This document shows, in pieces, positions 32,964 through 42,092 of a stretch of DNA of 64,000 nt. Below the pieces are notes generated by a model that searched no databases, was not told the DNA's origin, and worked only from the letters and a program-made list of their open reading frames with translations. Made by a program: the position numbers and the translations under genes. The stretch is from Polaromonas sp. GTDB taxonomy: Bacteria > Pseudomonadota > Gammaproteobacteria > Burkholderiales > Burkholderiaceae_C. Position 1 is the stretch's first letter; each line of letters starts with the position of its first letter. The DNA is taken from assembly GCF_030689685.1 (NCBI RefSeq), contig NZ_JAUYEY010000019.1, positions 22,785 through 86,784 on the forward strand, read 5' to 3'.

Positions 32964-34103
32964 ATGAAATTTATGTTTGCTGCTAAAAAATCTCTTTTCT
33001 CCGTCCTCTCCCCCCTGTGCCTGTCGCTCATGTTTTTCGCGGGCATCAGCCATGCACAAAAAGCCTGGGTCGTCGGCCAGTCGGTTCCCTTGAGCGGCGG
33101 CAATGCCAGTTTCGGACGTGACATCCAGGCCGGCGCGCAGGCCTACTTCAAATCAGTGAATGCCAAGGGCGGTGTCGGCGGCTTGCCGATTGAGCTGGTT
33201 TCGCTGGACGACAAGAACGACAGAAAACTTGCCGGTGCCAACACCCAAAAACTGCTTGGCACCAATGACGCGGTGGCCTTGTTCGGTTTTGCCTCGGCCA
33301 CGCTGAGCCTGGACGCCATGCCGCAGGCCGAAAAAGCCGGTGTGCTGTTTTTCGCGCCGTTTTCAGGTGCCAACCCGGTGCGCAAGGCCAGCCCGGTGGT
33401 GTTTACCCTGCGCGCGTCCTACGGCGACGAGCTGGAAAAAATGTTGGCGTTCTGGACCGGTCTGGGTTTCAAGCAGGTGGTGGTGGTGCATTACGACGAC
33501 GAGGTTGGCAAGCAGAACCTGGCCGTGGTCACCGACTATCTGGCCAGGCAGGACAAGAAGCCCGCAGCCTTTGCCCTGCAACGAAACACCAAGGTGAGTG
33601 AGGTGCAAGTCAGCCAGTTGCTCAAGCTCAAGCCCGACGTGATTATCAACACCGTGCTGTCCGGTCCTGCGTCTGAGATCAGCAAGCAGATCGTGGCTCA
33701 GGGAAAGTTCATTCCAACTTCCAGTCTGTCATTTGTGGGTGCCCAGCAATATATAGAGGCGGCGGCTGAAGCCGGTGCTGGCGTGTCCATCTCGCAGGTC
33801 GTTCCCAATGCGGCCTCATCGCTGCCGGTCGTCAAGGAATGCGCCAAAGCCCTGAAAGATGCCGGCGTGAACCAGGCCATGAACAGCACCCACCTTGAGT
33901 CCTGCATAGGCGCCAAGGTGCTGACGGAGGCAATGCGCCGCAGCAAAAAGCCCGGCGATGCCAAGGCGCTGCTTGCGGCCATGGGTTCTCTGGGCAGTTA
34001 TGACGCCGGTGGTTTTACCGTGACCTACACGGCCAATCAGCACCATGGCAGCAAGTATGTCGAGCTGGGCATGGTCACACGCGACGGCAAGCTGCGCAAC
34101 TAA
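32964..34103 (+). CDS. ABC transporter branched-chain amino acid-type binding protein
   Basis: A 379-residue periplasmic protein of the LivJ/type I binding fold. It has a signal peptide (SLMFFAGISHAQ end), then VVGQSVPLSGGNASFGRDIQ, LVSLDDKNDRKLAGANTQKL, and VVHYDDEVGKQNL. Ligands in these orphans are often aromatic or aliphatic carboxylates. TTG 32961, ATG 32964 and ATG 32973 are all possible starts, and no convincing ribosome-binding site is left because of the hairpin just upstream. No permease or ATPase gene is adjacent. Confidence 0.87.
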   Translation: MKFMFAAKKSLFSVLSPLCLSLMFFAGISHAQKAWVVGQSVPLSGGNASFGRDIQAGAQAYFKSVNAKGGVGGLPIELVSLDDKNDRKLAGANTQKLLGTNDAVALFGFASATLSLDAMPQAEKAGVLFFAPFSGANPVRKASPVVFTLRASYGDELEKMLAFWTGLGFKQVVVVHYDDEVGKQNLAVVTDYLARQDKKPAAFALQRNTKVSEVQVSQLLKLKPDVIINTVLSGPASEISKQIVAQGKFIPTSSLSFVGAQQYIEAAAEAGAGVSISQVVPNAASSLPVVKECAKALKDAGVNQAMNSTHLESCIGAKVLTEAMRRSKKPGDAKALLAAMGSLGSYDAGGFTVTYTANQHHGSKYVELGMVTRDGKLRN

Positions 34104-34117
34104 GGCCGAGCCGTCGC

Positions 34118-35008
34118 TCAGCGGTAGTGCGCGCACAGCGTCTCAATCAGTGACTCTGCGTAGCGGGGCAGGGCGCTGCGGTTGCGCACCAGGATATAAC
34201 GCTCGCGCACGCTCCACGGGTCGGTCAACGCGATCAGTGTGATGCCCATGGCAGCCTGGTTGCGCCGCGCGGCCGACTCCGGCACGATGCCCACCGCAAC
34301 GCCCGCGCCTATCATGCGGCACATCGCGTCAAAGCTCGATAGCTGGATGCGCAGCTTTAGCGGCTTGCCCAATGCATCGGTCACCTGGGCCAGGAATGTT
34401 TGCAGTGTGCTGCCCGATTGCATGCCCACCTGCTCGTCGTCCAGGGTTTCGGCAAAGGCAATTTTTTTGCGGCGCGCAAACCGATGGTTCTTCGCCGTGG
34501 CCAGTACCAACTGGTCGGTGCTGAAGTGGATGGACTCCAGCCCCAGCGTGTCAACCTTGCCGGCGACGATGCCGATGTCGGCCCGGCCGTCGAGCACGCC
34601 GCGTGCAATTTCCGGGTTGGGTTTTTCTTGCAGGTCCATGTTGATTTTCGGGTTGCGGGTCAAAAAGCCGGGCAGGATTTCCGGCAGAAAATCCGTCACC
34701 GCCGTGGTGTTGGCAAACACCCGCAGATGGCCGCGCAGCCCGCCGCCGTACTCCTGCAGATCGGTGCGCATTTGCTCGGCCTGCCGCAACACGCTCCGGG
34801 CGTGGTACAAAAACGCCTCGCCCGCCGGCGTGAGCCGAACGCCGCGGGCTTCGCGGTAAAGCAGGGGCATGCCCGCCTGTTTTTCGAGCGCCTTGATGCG
34901 CGCGCTGGCTGCGGCCAGCGACATATGACGCCCCGCAGCGGCGTGCGTGATATTGCTCTTGTCGGCGGTGAGTACGAACAGGCGCAGGTCGGTCAGGTCG
35001 AATTGCAT
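34118..35008 (-). CDS. LysR family transcription regulator
   Basis: A 296-residue regulator. The N-terminal winged helix has LRLFVLTADKSNITHAAA and SARIKALEKQAGMPLLYRE; the rest is the LysR effector domain (GHLRVFANTTAVTDFLPE, DIGIVAGKVD, GAGVAVGIVPESAA). It is divergent from the Bug gene at 35122 and probably controls the Bug - hydratase - acyl-CoA dehydrogenase - CaiB - MmgE - CitE - Bug series. Confidence 0.9.
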   Translation of the reverse strand: MQFDLTDLRLFVLTADKSNITHAAAGRHMSLAAASARIKALEKQAGMPLLYREARGVRLTPAGEAFLYHARSVLRQAEQMRTDLQEYGGGLRGHLRVFANTTAVTDFLPEILPGFLTRNPKINMDLQEKPNPEIARGVLDGRADIGIVAGKVDTLGLESIHFSTDQLVLATAKNHRFARRKKIAFAETLDDEQVGMQSGSTLQTFLAQVTDALGKPLKLRIQLSSFDAMCRMIGAGVAVGIVPESAARRNQAAMGITLIALTDPWSVRERYILVRNRSALPRYAESLIETLCAHYR

Positions 35009-35062
35009 ACCCTATGGTAGCTGAGCCTTTTGATATTCCGAAGGCTTGGTCTTGAAATGCGT

Positions 35063-35084
35063 GATTGCATGCTGTCTTGCAATC
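35063..35084. promoter_or_regulatory. Inverted repeat in the LysR/Bug divergent promoter
   Basis: GATTGCA-TGCTGTCT-TGCAATC has perfect 7-base arms. The ATTGCA-N8-TGCAAT form has the spacing of a LysR T-N11-A box. Binding by the LysR at 34118 is inferred. Confidence 0.55.
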
Positions 35085-35121
35085 GGCGACGATGCTTACT
35101 CAAATTAAAGGGAGACGACCG

Positions 35122-36117
35122 ATGTTCAAGTTGATCCACAGTCTTTTTCGCCCGACATTGTTGGCGGTCGTGCTGGCCGCGCCGATGCTGGCCGGCGCAC
35201 AAGCCGCGTATCCCAGCCGCCCCATCGTCATGATCGTGCCGCAGGCAGCGGGAGGCACCAATGACATCGTCGGCCGCCTGGTTGGCCAGAAGCTGGGCGA
35301 GGTGCTGGGCGCCTCGGCGGTGGTTGAAAATCGTCCAGGCGCGGGAGGGAACATCGGCACCCAGGCCGCGGCCAAGGCTCCCAAAGACGGCTATACCCTG
35401 CTCATGACAATCAGCAGCAGCCAGGCCATCAACCCAGCGCTCTACAAGAATGCAGGTTTTGATCCGGTCAAGGATTTCAAGCCCATCAGCCTGATTGGCG
35501 CGGTGCCGAACGTGCTGCTGGTACACCCTTCGTTTCCGGCAAAGTCGGTCGCCGAGCTGGTGGCGCTGGCCAAAAGCAAACCGGGTCAGTACCAGTACGC
35601 CTCGGCCGGCAATGGCACGCTCAATCACTTACTGGGTGAAATGCTGGGCAGCATGACCGGCATCAATCTGCAGCACGTGCCCTACAAGGGCGTGGCCCCG
35701 GCCCTGAACGACGTGCTGGGCGGGCAGTTGCCCATGCTGTTTGCGAGCCTGCCGTCGTCGCTGTCACACATCAAGGCGGGCAAGTTGCGTCCGCTGGCGG
35801 TCAGCGGCGCCGGTCGCTCAGCCGTGCTGCCCGATGTGCCCACGGTCGCCGAAACGGTGCCGGGCTATAGCGGCACTCTGTGGATAGGCCTGTTCGCGCC
35901 GGCCGGCGTGCCGCAAGACGTGCTGGCCCGCCTGCAGGATGGCATGGCCAAGACGCTGGCCGCCAAAGACCTGCGGGACAAGCTGGAACAGCAGGGCGTG
36001 GAAATGGCCGGCCCGCCCGAGCGGCCAGTGACACCCGATCAGTTCGCCGCATTGCTCAATGAAGACATCGTCAAGTGGGCGCGTATTGTCAAGTCTTCCG
36101 GCGCGTCGGTCGATTGA
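35122..36117 (+). CDS. Bug family (TTT) periplasmic solute-binding protein
   Basis: A 331-residue exported protein. It has a signal peptide (LAVVLAAPMLAGAQA), then YPSRPIVMIVPQAAGGTNDI, VENRPGAGGNIGTQAAAK, VPYKGVAPALNDVLGGQLP and TLWIGLFAPAGVP. ATG 35122 was taken because GGGAGACG lies just upstream and the signal peptide starts there. It is the first gene of the likely C5-dicarboxylate operon, and the hydratase follows 25 bases downstream. Confidence 0.9.
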   Translation: MFKLIHSLFRPTLLAVVLAAPMLAGAQAAYPSRPIVMIVPQAAGGTNDIVGRLVGQKLGEVLGASAVVENRPGAGGNIGTQAAAKAPKDGYTLLMTISSSQAINPALYKNAGFDPVKDFKPISLIGAVPNVLLVHPSFPAKSVAELVALAKSKPGQYQYASAGNGTLNHLLGEMLGSMTGINLQHVPYKGVAPALNDVLGGQLPMLFASLPSSLSHIKAGKLRPLAVSGAGRSAVLPDVPTVAETVPGYSGTLWIGLFAPAGVPQDVLARLQDGMAKTLAAKDLRDKLEQQGVEMAGPPERPVTPDQFAALLNEDIVKWARIVKSSGASVD

Positions 36118-36142
36118 TTTCGAACTTCAAATTCACACCGTT

Positions 36143-37033
36143 TTGAAAATAACCATTGACACCCGAAGCCTCGACGCCACCACACTGGCCCATCTGCAAG
36201 GCTGGGTCGGCAAGACCGAGACCTTGACAGACCAGATCACCGCCTCGCCAGTGCGCGCCCTGTCGGCTACGCTGGACCGCGATGATCCAGCGCCGGAAGC
36301 CGGAACCCCACTGCCGCCGCTTTGGCACTGGCTTTACTTTGTGCCGCAGCCGCGCCAGTCCGAGCTTGGTTCGGACGGCCACGCCAAACGCGGCGGTTTC
36401 TTGCCGCCGGTGCCTCTGCCGCGTCGCATGTGGGCGGGGGGGCGGCTGCGATGGCATCCCGACAATTCCCTGGTGGTCGGTGACGTGGTCAAGCGCATTT
36501 CCCGCATTGAGTCTGTGACGCACAAGGCTGGTCGAACTGGCGATCTGCTGTTTGTGCTGGTCAAACACGAATTGCACGACGCGAAAGGCCTCGCACTGAG
36601 CGAAGAGCACGACATTGTTTACCGCGCCAATCCGCAGCCGGGGGACCCGGTGCCGCCGCCACAGCCTGCAGCGAAAGATGCCGCGTGGACGCTCGAAGTC
36701 GTGCCCGACGACGTGCTGCTGTTCCGCTATTCGGCGCTGACCTTCAATGGCCACCGCATCCACTACGACCGCAAGTACGTGACCGAGGTCGAGGGCTACC
36801 CTGGCCTGATCGTGCATGGTCCGCTGATCGCGACCCTGCTGGCCGACCTGCTGCGCCGCAACCTGCCCGGCGCGCGCCTGCTGAAATTCGAGTTCCGCGC
36901 GGCGCGCCCAGTGTTTGACCTTTGGCCCTTCAAGCTGCATGGGCTGCCGTCGGCCGACGGCAAGACCGTCAGCCTCTGGACCGAGGACCACGAAGGTTGG
37001 CTCACCATGCAGGCCACGGCCACGCTGGCCTGA
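36143..37033 (+). CDS. MaoC/FAS1-like dehydratase, mesaconyl-CoA hydratase type (HTD2)
   Basis: A 296-residue double hot-dog protein. The N-terminal half has ATLDRDDPAPEAGTPLPPLW and GGRLRWHPDNSLVVGD; the C-terminal hot-dog has ALTFNGHRIHYDRKYVTEVE, GLIVHGPLIATLLADLL, with the catalytic Asp/His pair of hydratase-2 type enzymes. Relatives include mesaconyl-C4-CoA/itaconyl-CoA hydratases. TTG 36143 is the best start, since the earlier open frame lies in the Bug gene. With CitE and CaiB it could hydrate a C5 dienoyl-type dicarboxyl-CoA. Confidence 0.78.
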   Translation: MKITIDTRSLDATTLAHLQGWVGKTETLTDQITASPVRALSATLDRDDPAPEAGTPLPPLWHWLYFVPQPRQSELGSDGHAKRGGFLPPVPLPRRMWAGGRLRWHPDNSLVVGDVVKRISRIESVTHKAGRTGDLLFVLVKHELHDAKGLALSEEHDIVYRANPQPGDPVPPPQPAAKDAAWTLEVVPDDVLLFRYSALTFNGHRIHYDRKYVTEVEGYPGLIVHGPLIATLLADLLRRNLPGARLLKFEFRAARPVFDLWPFKLHGLPSADGKTVSLWTEDHEGWLTMQATATLA

Positions 37034-37055
37034 CGATGACCGGCGTCAACAGGCT

Positions 37056-37145
37056 TGTCATTGCGGACGCCATCCGCAATCCATGTCTGCGCACCCGTGC
37101 CGGTAGCTCATGCCGCATGGATCCCGGATCAGGTCCGGGACGACA
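37056..37145 (+). repeat. Family D repeat
   Basis: GTCATTGCGGACGCCATCCG, then CAATCCATG, and GGATCCCGGATCAGGTCCGG with GACGACA at the end; TCCCGGATCAGGTCCGGGA is itself an inverted repeat. A related block with the same words is at 43170-43262. Confidence 0.65.
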
Positions 37146-37177
37146 CCCATTTCCAAAGTTATCACTAGAAGCCCTTC

Positions 37178-38347
37178 ATGAAAACACAAATCCCGACCCC
37201 CGACGCCTACCAGGACATGCGCGAGGCCCTGCGCAGCATGCTCGCGTCTTTCGATTCCGCCTACTGGCAAAAAGTCGACCATGAGCGCGGCTACCCGGAG
37301 ACCTTTGTCAACGCGCTGGCCGAAGCTGGCTGGCTGGCAGCATTGATTCCTGTGGAGTACGGCGGCTCCGGTCTGGGTCTGGCCGAAGCGTCCGTCATCA
37401 TGGAAGAGATCAACTTCGCCGGCGGCAATGCCGGCGCCTGCCACGGCCAGATGTACAACATGGGCACCCTGCTGCGCCACGGCTCGGATGCGCAAAAAAA
37501 ACTGTACCTGCCGAAAATCGCCAGCGGCGAGTTGCGCCTGCAGTCCATGGCTGTGACCGAGCCGACCACCGGCACCGACACCACCCAGCTCAAGACCACT
37601 GCGGTGAAGAAGGGCGGCAAATACATCGTCAACGGCCAGAAGGTCTGGATCTCGCGCATCCAGCACTCCGATTTGATGATCCTGCTGGCCCGCACCACGC
37701 CGCTGGCCGAGGTCAAGAAGAAGGCCGAGGGCATGTCCATCTTCATCGTGAACCTGAAGGACGCCATTGGCAAAGGCATGGCGGTGCAACCGATTGCCAA
37801 CATGGTCAACCACGAAACCAACGAAGTCTTCTTCGACAACCTGGAAATCCCCGCAGACAACCTGATCGGTGAAGAGGGCAAGGGCTTCAAGTACATCCTC
37901 GACGGCCTGAACGCCGAGCGCACGCTGATCGCGGCCGAATGCATAGGCGACGCTTACTGGTTTGTCGACAAGGCGCGCCGCTACGCCAGCGACCGCGTGG
38001 TCTTCAACCGCCCCATCGGCCAGAACCAGGGCGTGCAATTCCCGATGGCCGACGCCTACATAGAAACCGAAGCCGCCAACCTGATGCGCTTCAAGGCTTG
38101 CGAACTGTTTGACGCCGGCAAGCCCTGCGGCGCCGAAGCCAACATGGCGAAATACCTGGCCGCCAAGGCTTCCTGGGAGGCGGCCAACATGTGTTTGCAG
38201 ACGCATGGTGGTTTTGGCTTTGCCTGTGAATACGACGTGGAACGCAAGTTCCGCGAAACCCGGCTGTATCAGGTGGCGCCGATTTCCACCAATCTCATTT
38301 ACTCGTATGTGGCGGAGCATTTGCTTGGCTTGCCACGGTCGTTCTGA
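37178..38347 (+). CDS. Acyl-CoA dehydrogenase
   Basis: A 389-residue flavoenzyme. It has the N-terminal helical part, LQSMAVTEPTTGTDTTQLKT (FAD/substrate loop), VNGQKVWISRIQHSD, then LNAERTLIAAECIG and RPIGQNQGVQFPMAD and MCLQTHGGFGFACEYDVERKFRE. The place of the catalytic Glu cannot be fixed by eye. In this operon a methylsuccinyl- or glutaryl-type CoA substrate is possible but unproven. A family D repeat lies upstream. Confidence 0.9.
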   Translation: MKTQIPTPDAYQDMREALRSMLASFDSAYWQKVDHERGYPETFVNALAEAGWLAALIPVEYGGSGLGLAEASVIMEEINFAGGNAGACHGQMYNMGTLLRHGSDAQKKLYLPKIASGELRLQSMAVTEPTTGTDTTQLKTTAVKKGGKYIVNGQKVWISRIQHSDLMILLARTTPLAEVKKKAEGMSIFIVNLKDAIGKGMAVQPIANMVNHETNEVFFDNLEIPADNLIGEEGKGFKYILDGLNAERTLIAAECIGDAYWFVDKARRYASDRVVFNRPIGQNQGVQFPMADAYIETEAANLMRFKACELFDAGKPCGAEANMAKYLAAKASWEAANMCLQTHGGFGFACEYDVERKFRETRLYQVAPISTNLIYSYVAEHLLGLPRSF

Positions 38348-38426
38348 ACTGCCGGATTGCAGTTATGAAGACTTCTTCTCCAGCGGTGTTGTTCGCCACC
38401 AAGCCGGGTCTCGCCCCAGCGGGCGA

Positions 38427-38460
38427 CTTACTTTTCTTTGGCGAGACAAAGAAAAGTGAG
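38427..38460. repeat. Palindromic repeat, AAAGAAAAGT type
   Basis: CTTACTTTTCTTTG-GCGAGA-CAAAGAAAAGTGAG, near-perfect 14-base arms. This hairpin type is widespread in Burkholderiales genomes. It lies in the 208-base gap between the acyl-CoA dehydrogenase and CaiB genes; nothing else was recognised there. Confidence 0.7.
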
Positions 38461-38555
38461 TTGCCGCCGGGCAACCCCGGCCAGCAGGCGCAGGCAAGCC
38501 ACTTACTTCAGATCAAACACCAGGCGCCGAGATACAGCGCCCGAACGGACGATCA

Positions 38556-39743
38556 ATGAAAAACCAAACAAGACCCCTTGACGGCATCACCGTCATCTCC
38601 CTCGAACACGCCATCGCCGCCCCCTTCTGCACACGCCAACTCGCCGACCTGGGCGCGCGCGTGATCAAGGTCGAGCGGCCTGGGGCCGGCGACTTTGCGC
38701 GGGCCTATGACCAGCGTGTGGATGGCATGGCCTCGCACTTCGTCTGGGTCAACCGCTCCAAGGAAAGCCTGACGCTGGACTTGAAGCAACCGGCCGCGCT
38801 GGCCGTGCTCAAACAGTTGCTGGAAAGCGCCGATGTGCTGGTGCAAAACCTGGCGCCTGGCGCGGCTGCGCGCATGGGTTTGGGCTTTGAGGCGCTGAGC
38901 AAGACCTTGCCCAAGTTGATCGTCTGCGACATTTCAGGCTACGGCGACGACGGCCCTTACCGCGACAAAAAAGCCTACGACCTGCTGATCCAGAGCGAAG
39001 CCGGCTTCTTGTCGGTGACCGGCGCGCCGGACGAACCCTGCAAGGCCGGCAACTCGATTGCCGACATTGCCGCTGGCATGTATGCCTACTCCAGCGTGCT
39101 GGCCGCGCTGCTGCAGCGCGGCAAGACCGGCAAGGGCTCACACATCGATGTGTCCATGCTGGAGTCGCTGGCCGAGTGGATGGGCTTTCCCATGTATTAC
39201 GCCTACGCTGGCGCCGCACCCCCGCCACGCAGCGCTGCCTCGCACGCCACCATTTTTCCCTACGGCCCGTTTGCAGCCAGTGACGGCACTGTCATGCTGG
39301 GCCTGCAGAACGAGCGCGAGTGGCTTGTTTTCTGTGAAGTTGTGCTGGCCCAGCCCGCGCTGGCCCAAGACCCGCGCTTTGACAGCAATGCCCGGCGCAA
39401 CGAACACCGCGAGGCGCTCAAGGCCATCATCCTGGCCGCGTTTACCGGCATGAGCACCATCGACGTGACACGCAAGCTCGACGAAGCGCAGATTGCCAAC
39501 GCCCGCATGAACAGCATGGCCGAACTCTGGGCGCATCCGCAGCTCAAGGCACGTGATCGCTGGCGCCAGGTCGGGTCTCCCGCAGGCGACATTGCAGCGC
39601 TGTTGCCGCCCGGCCGGGTCAGCAGTTTCGAGTACCGCATGGATGCCATCCCCGCCGTCGGCCAGCACACCCAGGCCATCCTGCGCGAGCTGGGCCAGGG
39701 GGAGGCCGGCATCGCTGCCCTGCAGCAATCGGGCGCTATTTAA
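38556..39743 (+). CDS. CaiB/BaiF (class III) CoA-transferase
   Basis: A 395-residue family III CoA-transferase. It shows LDGITVISLEHAIAAPFCTR, GARVIKVERPGAGDFAR, VWVNRSKESLTLDLKQ and SADVLVQNLAPGAAARMG (catalytic Asp), then GYGDDGPYRDKKAYDLLIQ. It is only distantly similar to the CaiB at 30709. It probably activates the acid used by this operon. The last residues (AI) and the TAA stop are encoded within a family B repeat. Confidence 0.92.
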   Translation: MKNQTRPLDGITVISLEHAIAAPFCTRQLADLGARVIKVERPGAGDFARAYDQRVDGMASHFVWVNRSKESLTLDLKQPAALAVLKQLLESADVLVQNLAPGAAARMGLGFEALSKTLPKLIVCDISGYGDDGPYRDKKAYDLLIQSEAGFLSVTGAPDEPCKAGNSIADIAAGMYAYSSVLAALLQRGKTGKGSHIDVSMLESLAEWMGFPMYYAYAGAAPPPRSAASHATIFPYGPFAASDGTVMLGLQNEREWLVFCEVVLAQPALAQDPRFDSNARRNEHREALKAIILAAFTGMSTIDVTRKLDEAQIANARMNSMAELWAHPQLKARDRWRQVGSPAGDIAALLPPGRVSSFEYRMDAIPAVGQHTQAILRELGQGEAGIAALQQSGAI

Positions 39744-39791
39744 TTGATAGCTATACCCTTATATCCAACATGGGCTAGCGAGCGATTTGAC
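39734..39791 (+). repeat. Family B repeat containing the CaiB stop codon
   Basis: GCGCTATTTAATTGATAGCT, then CCAACATGGGCTAGCGAGCG and ATTTGACTT, a forward copy. The TAA stop of the upstream gene (39741-39743) falls in its AT-rich end. Confidence 0.8.
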
Positions 39792-39808
39792 TTAAAAATG
39801 ACACAAGC

Positions 39809-41182
39809 ATGAACACCACACACCCAAGCCCCAGCGCCCAACTCGCCGCCTTTGCCGCCAACCTGCGCTTCAACGCGATTCCCGCCTCCGTGGTCGCCAA
39901 GACGGAAGACTTGCTGGTGGACTGGTTCGGCTCGGCGATCGCCGGCAAGGGTTCGCGCCCGGTCGAGACCATCACAAGCTTTGCGACCAGCATGGGGTCC
40001 AACGGCGGCGCTGCCGAGGTGCTGATTCACCGAAGTCGCAGCAGCGCCTACTTCGCGGCCATGGCCAACGCCGCCGCCTCGCATGTGGCCGAGCAGGACG
40101 ATGTTCACAACGGTTCGGTCTTCCACCCGGCCACTGTCGTGTTCCCCGCCGCGCTGGCGATGGCGCAAACCCTGGGCAGCAGCGGCCAGCAACTGCTGAC
40201 CGCTGCTGTGGCGGGCTACGAAGTCGGTATCCGTGTCGGCGAGTTCCTGGGCCGCTCGCATTACAAGGTGTTTCATACCACGGGCACCGCCGGCACGCTG
40301 GCCGCCGCAGCGGCCGCCGGCAGCCTGCTGGGCCTGAACGCGGCGCAGATGCAGCATGCCTTCGGTTCGGCCGGCACGCAGTCGGCCGGCTTATGGGAGT
40401 TTCTGCGCACAGCCGCCGACTCCAAGCAGTTGCACACCGCTCACGCGGCTGCGGCCGGTCTGATGTCGGCCTGCCTCGCGCGTGACGGTTTCACTGGCGC
40501 CGCGCAGATCCTCGAAGGCCCGCAGGGCATGGCGGCTGGCATGTCCAGCGACGCCGACCCCGCCAAACTGACCGACGCACTGGGCACGCGCTGGGCCACG
40601 GTCGAAACTTCCTTCAAGTACCACGCCTCCTGCCGCCACACCCATCCGGCGGCCGACGCGCTGCTGCAGGTGATGCAGGCCAACCATCTGAAGCCTGCCG
40701 ACCTGGCGCGCGTCGTCACACATGTGCACCAGGGCGCGATCGACGTGCTGGGCCCCGTGGTCAATCCCGTCACGGCGCACCAGAGCAAGTTCTCCATGGG
40801 CACAGTGCTTGGCTTGGTCGCGCGTTTCGGCCACGCTGGCCTGGTCGAGTTCGACAAACACTTCCAGGAAGATTTGACCGTCGCGCTGCGCGACAAGGTC
40901 GTGATGGAACTCGACGCCGAAGTCGATGCCGCCTACCCGCGCCGATGGATCGGCAAGGTCACCGTCACCACCAGCGACGGCCGCACGCTACAGGGCAGGG
41001 TGGACGAACCCAAGGGCGACCCTGGCAACACCCTGAGCCGCGAAGAGATCACCGCCAAGGCGCAGCGTCTGGCAGCCTTCAGCGGCGGCGCCAGCGAGGC
41101 CGACATGGCGCACGCCATCAACGCGCTCTGGGCCATTGCGCAGCACCCGAAGGTCGGGCCGCTTCTGGCAGGTGCCGCATGA
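39809..41182 (+). CDS. MmgE/PrpD family protein
   Basis: A 457-residue protein of the 2-methylcitrate dehydratase/cis-aconitate decarboxylase fold. It has LLVDWFGSAIAGKGSRP, AAMANAAASHVAEQDDVHNG, HPATVVFPAALA, the long ETSFKYHASCRHTHPAADAL motif (catalytic Lys/His/Cys region) and VTHVHQGAIDVLG. Members include PrpD, itaconate-making decarboxylases and isomerases; which one this is cannot be told. It is coupled to the CitE gene by a 4-base overlap. Confidence 0.88.
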   Translation: MNTTHPSPSAQLAAFAANLRFNAIPASVVAKTEDLLVDWFGSAIAGKGSRPVETITSFATSMGSNGGAAEVLIHRSRSSAYFAAMANAAASHVAEQDDVHNGSVFHPATVVFPAALAMAQTLGSSGQQLLTAAVAGYEVGIRVGEFLGRSHYKVFHTTGTAGTLAAAAAAGSLLGLNAAQMQHAFGSAGTQSAGLWEFLRTAADSKQLHTAHAAAAGLMSACLARDGFTGAAQILEGPQGMAAGMSSDADPAKLTDALGTRWATVETSFKYHASCRHTHPAADALLQVMQANHLKPADLARVVTHVHQGAIDVLGPVVNPVTAHQSKFSMGTVLGLVARFGHAGLVEFDKHFQEDLTVALRDKVVMELDAEVDAAYPRRWIGKVTVTTSDGRTLQGRVDEPKGDPGNTLSREEITAKAQRLAAFSGGASEADMAHAINALWAIAQHPKVGPLLAGAA

Positions 41183-42024
41183 CAAGCATCGCATCGGCGC
41201 GTTCCTTTTTGTTTGTGCCGGCGGACCGGCCCGAGCGTTATGCCAAGGCACTGGCCTCGGGCGCCGGCGCCGTGATCGTCGATCTGGAAGACGCGGTCGC
41301 GCCCGACGCCAAGGTGACGGCGCGCCAGCAACTGGCCGATGGCTTCGACGCGCTGCATGCGGACGAGCGCGCGCGTGTGCTGGTGCGCATCAACGCCGCT
41401 GGCTCGCCCTGGCATGCGGACGACCTGGCGCTGGTGGCGTTGTTGTCCAAGCTCAACCTCGGTGGTGTGGTGCTGCCCAAGGCCGAAGCCGTGGCCGGTG
41501 TCGTGCAACTCGCCGCCAACGTCGGCGCCGGCTGTGCTGTGTTGCCCATGATCGAGACCGCTGCCGGCCTCGCCGGGCTCGATGGGTTGGCGGCCTGCAC
41601 AGGTGTGACACGCCTGGTGTTCGGCAACCTGGATTTTCAGGCCGACCTCGGCATGGCCTGCAGTCCGGACGAGGCCGAGCTGCGGCCGGTGCGCCTGGCA
41701 CTGGTGCTGGCCTCGCGTCGCGCCGGCCTGGCCGCGCCCGTCGATGGCGTCACCTCGGCCACAGGCGACACCGCGCAACTGCAGCGGGATGCCGCGCGCA
41801 GCCGGCGCAGCGGCTTCGGCGCCAAACTCTGCATCCATCCCACCCAGGTGACGGCCGTCAACACAGCGCTGGCACCCACGGCCGCCGAGCTCGACTGGGC
41901 CAGACGCGTTGTCGAGGGCAGCCGCAAGGCCGGCGGCGCCGTATTCACGTTGGACGGCCGCATGGTCGATACGCCGGTGCTGCGGCTGGCCGAGCGCACG
42001 CTGGCAGCAGAGTCAAACACATGA
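41179..42024 (+). CDS. CitE/HpcH-type acyl-CoA lyase
   Basis: A 281-residue TIM-barrel lyase. It has ARSFLFVPADRPERYAKAL, VIVDLEDAVAPDAK, RVLVRINAAGSPWHADDLAL, GGVVLPKAEAV, VLPMIETAAGLAGL and FGAKLCIHPTQVTAVN, the motifs of CitE/citramalyl-CoA lyase enzymes with their Mg site. In this operon it may split citramalyl-CoA or malyl-CoA into acetyl-CoA and pyruvate or glyoxylate. ATG 41179 overlaps MmgE/PrpD by 4 bases. Confidence 0.88.
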   Translation: MTSIASARSFLFVPADRPERYAKALASGAGAVIVDLEDAVAPDAKVTARQQLADGFDALHADERARVLVRINAAGSPWHADDLALVALLSKLNLGGVVLPKAEAVAGVVQLAANVGAGCAVLPMIETAAGLAGLDGLAACTGVTRLVFGNLDFQADLGMACSPDEAELRPVRLALVLASRRAGLAAPVDGVTSATGDTAQLQRDAARSRRSGFGAKLCIHPTQVTAVNTALAPTAAELDWARRVVEGSRKAGGAVFTLDGRMVDTPVLRLAERTLAAESNT

Positions 42025-42092
42025 ACATCAGACTGTTTTTTGAAGCCATCGCAGCGAACGGCGCAGCATTTTTTAACCACAAGGAGACAAGC

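Noticed and set aside
41136..42092. Long N-terminal extension of the Bug frame through the CitE gene
   Set aside because: The signal peptide and ribosome-binding site place the start at 42093; the upstream part is out of frame with CitE and shows no domain.
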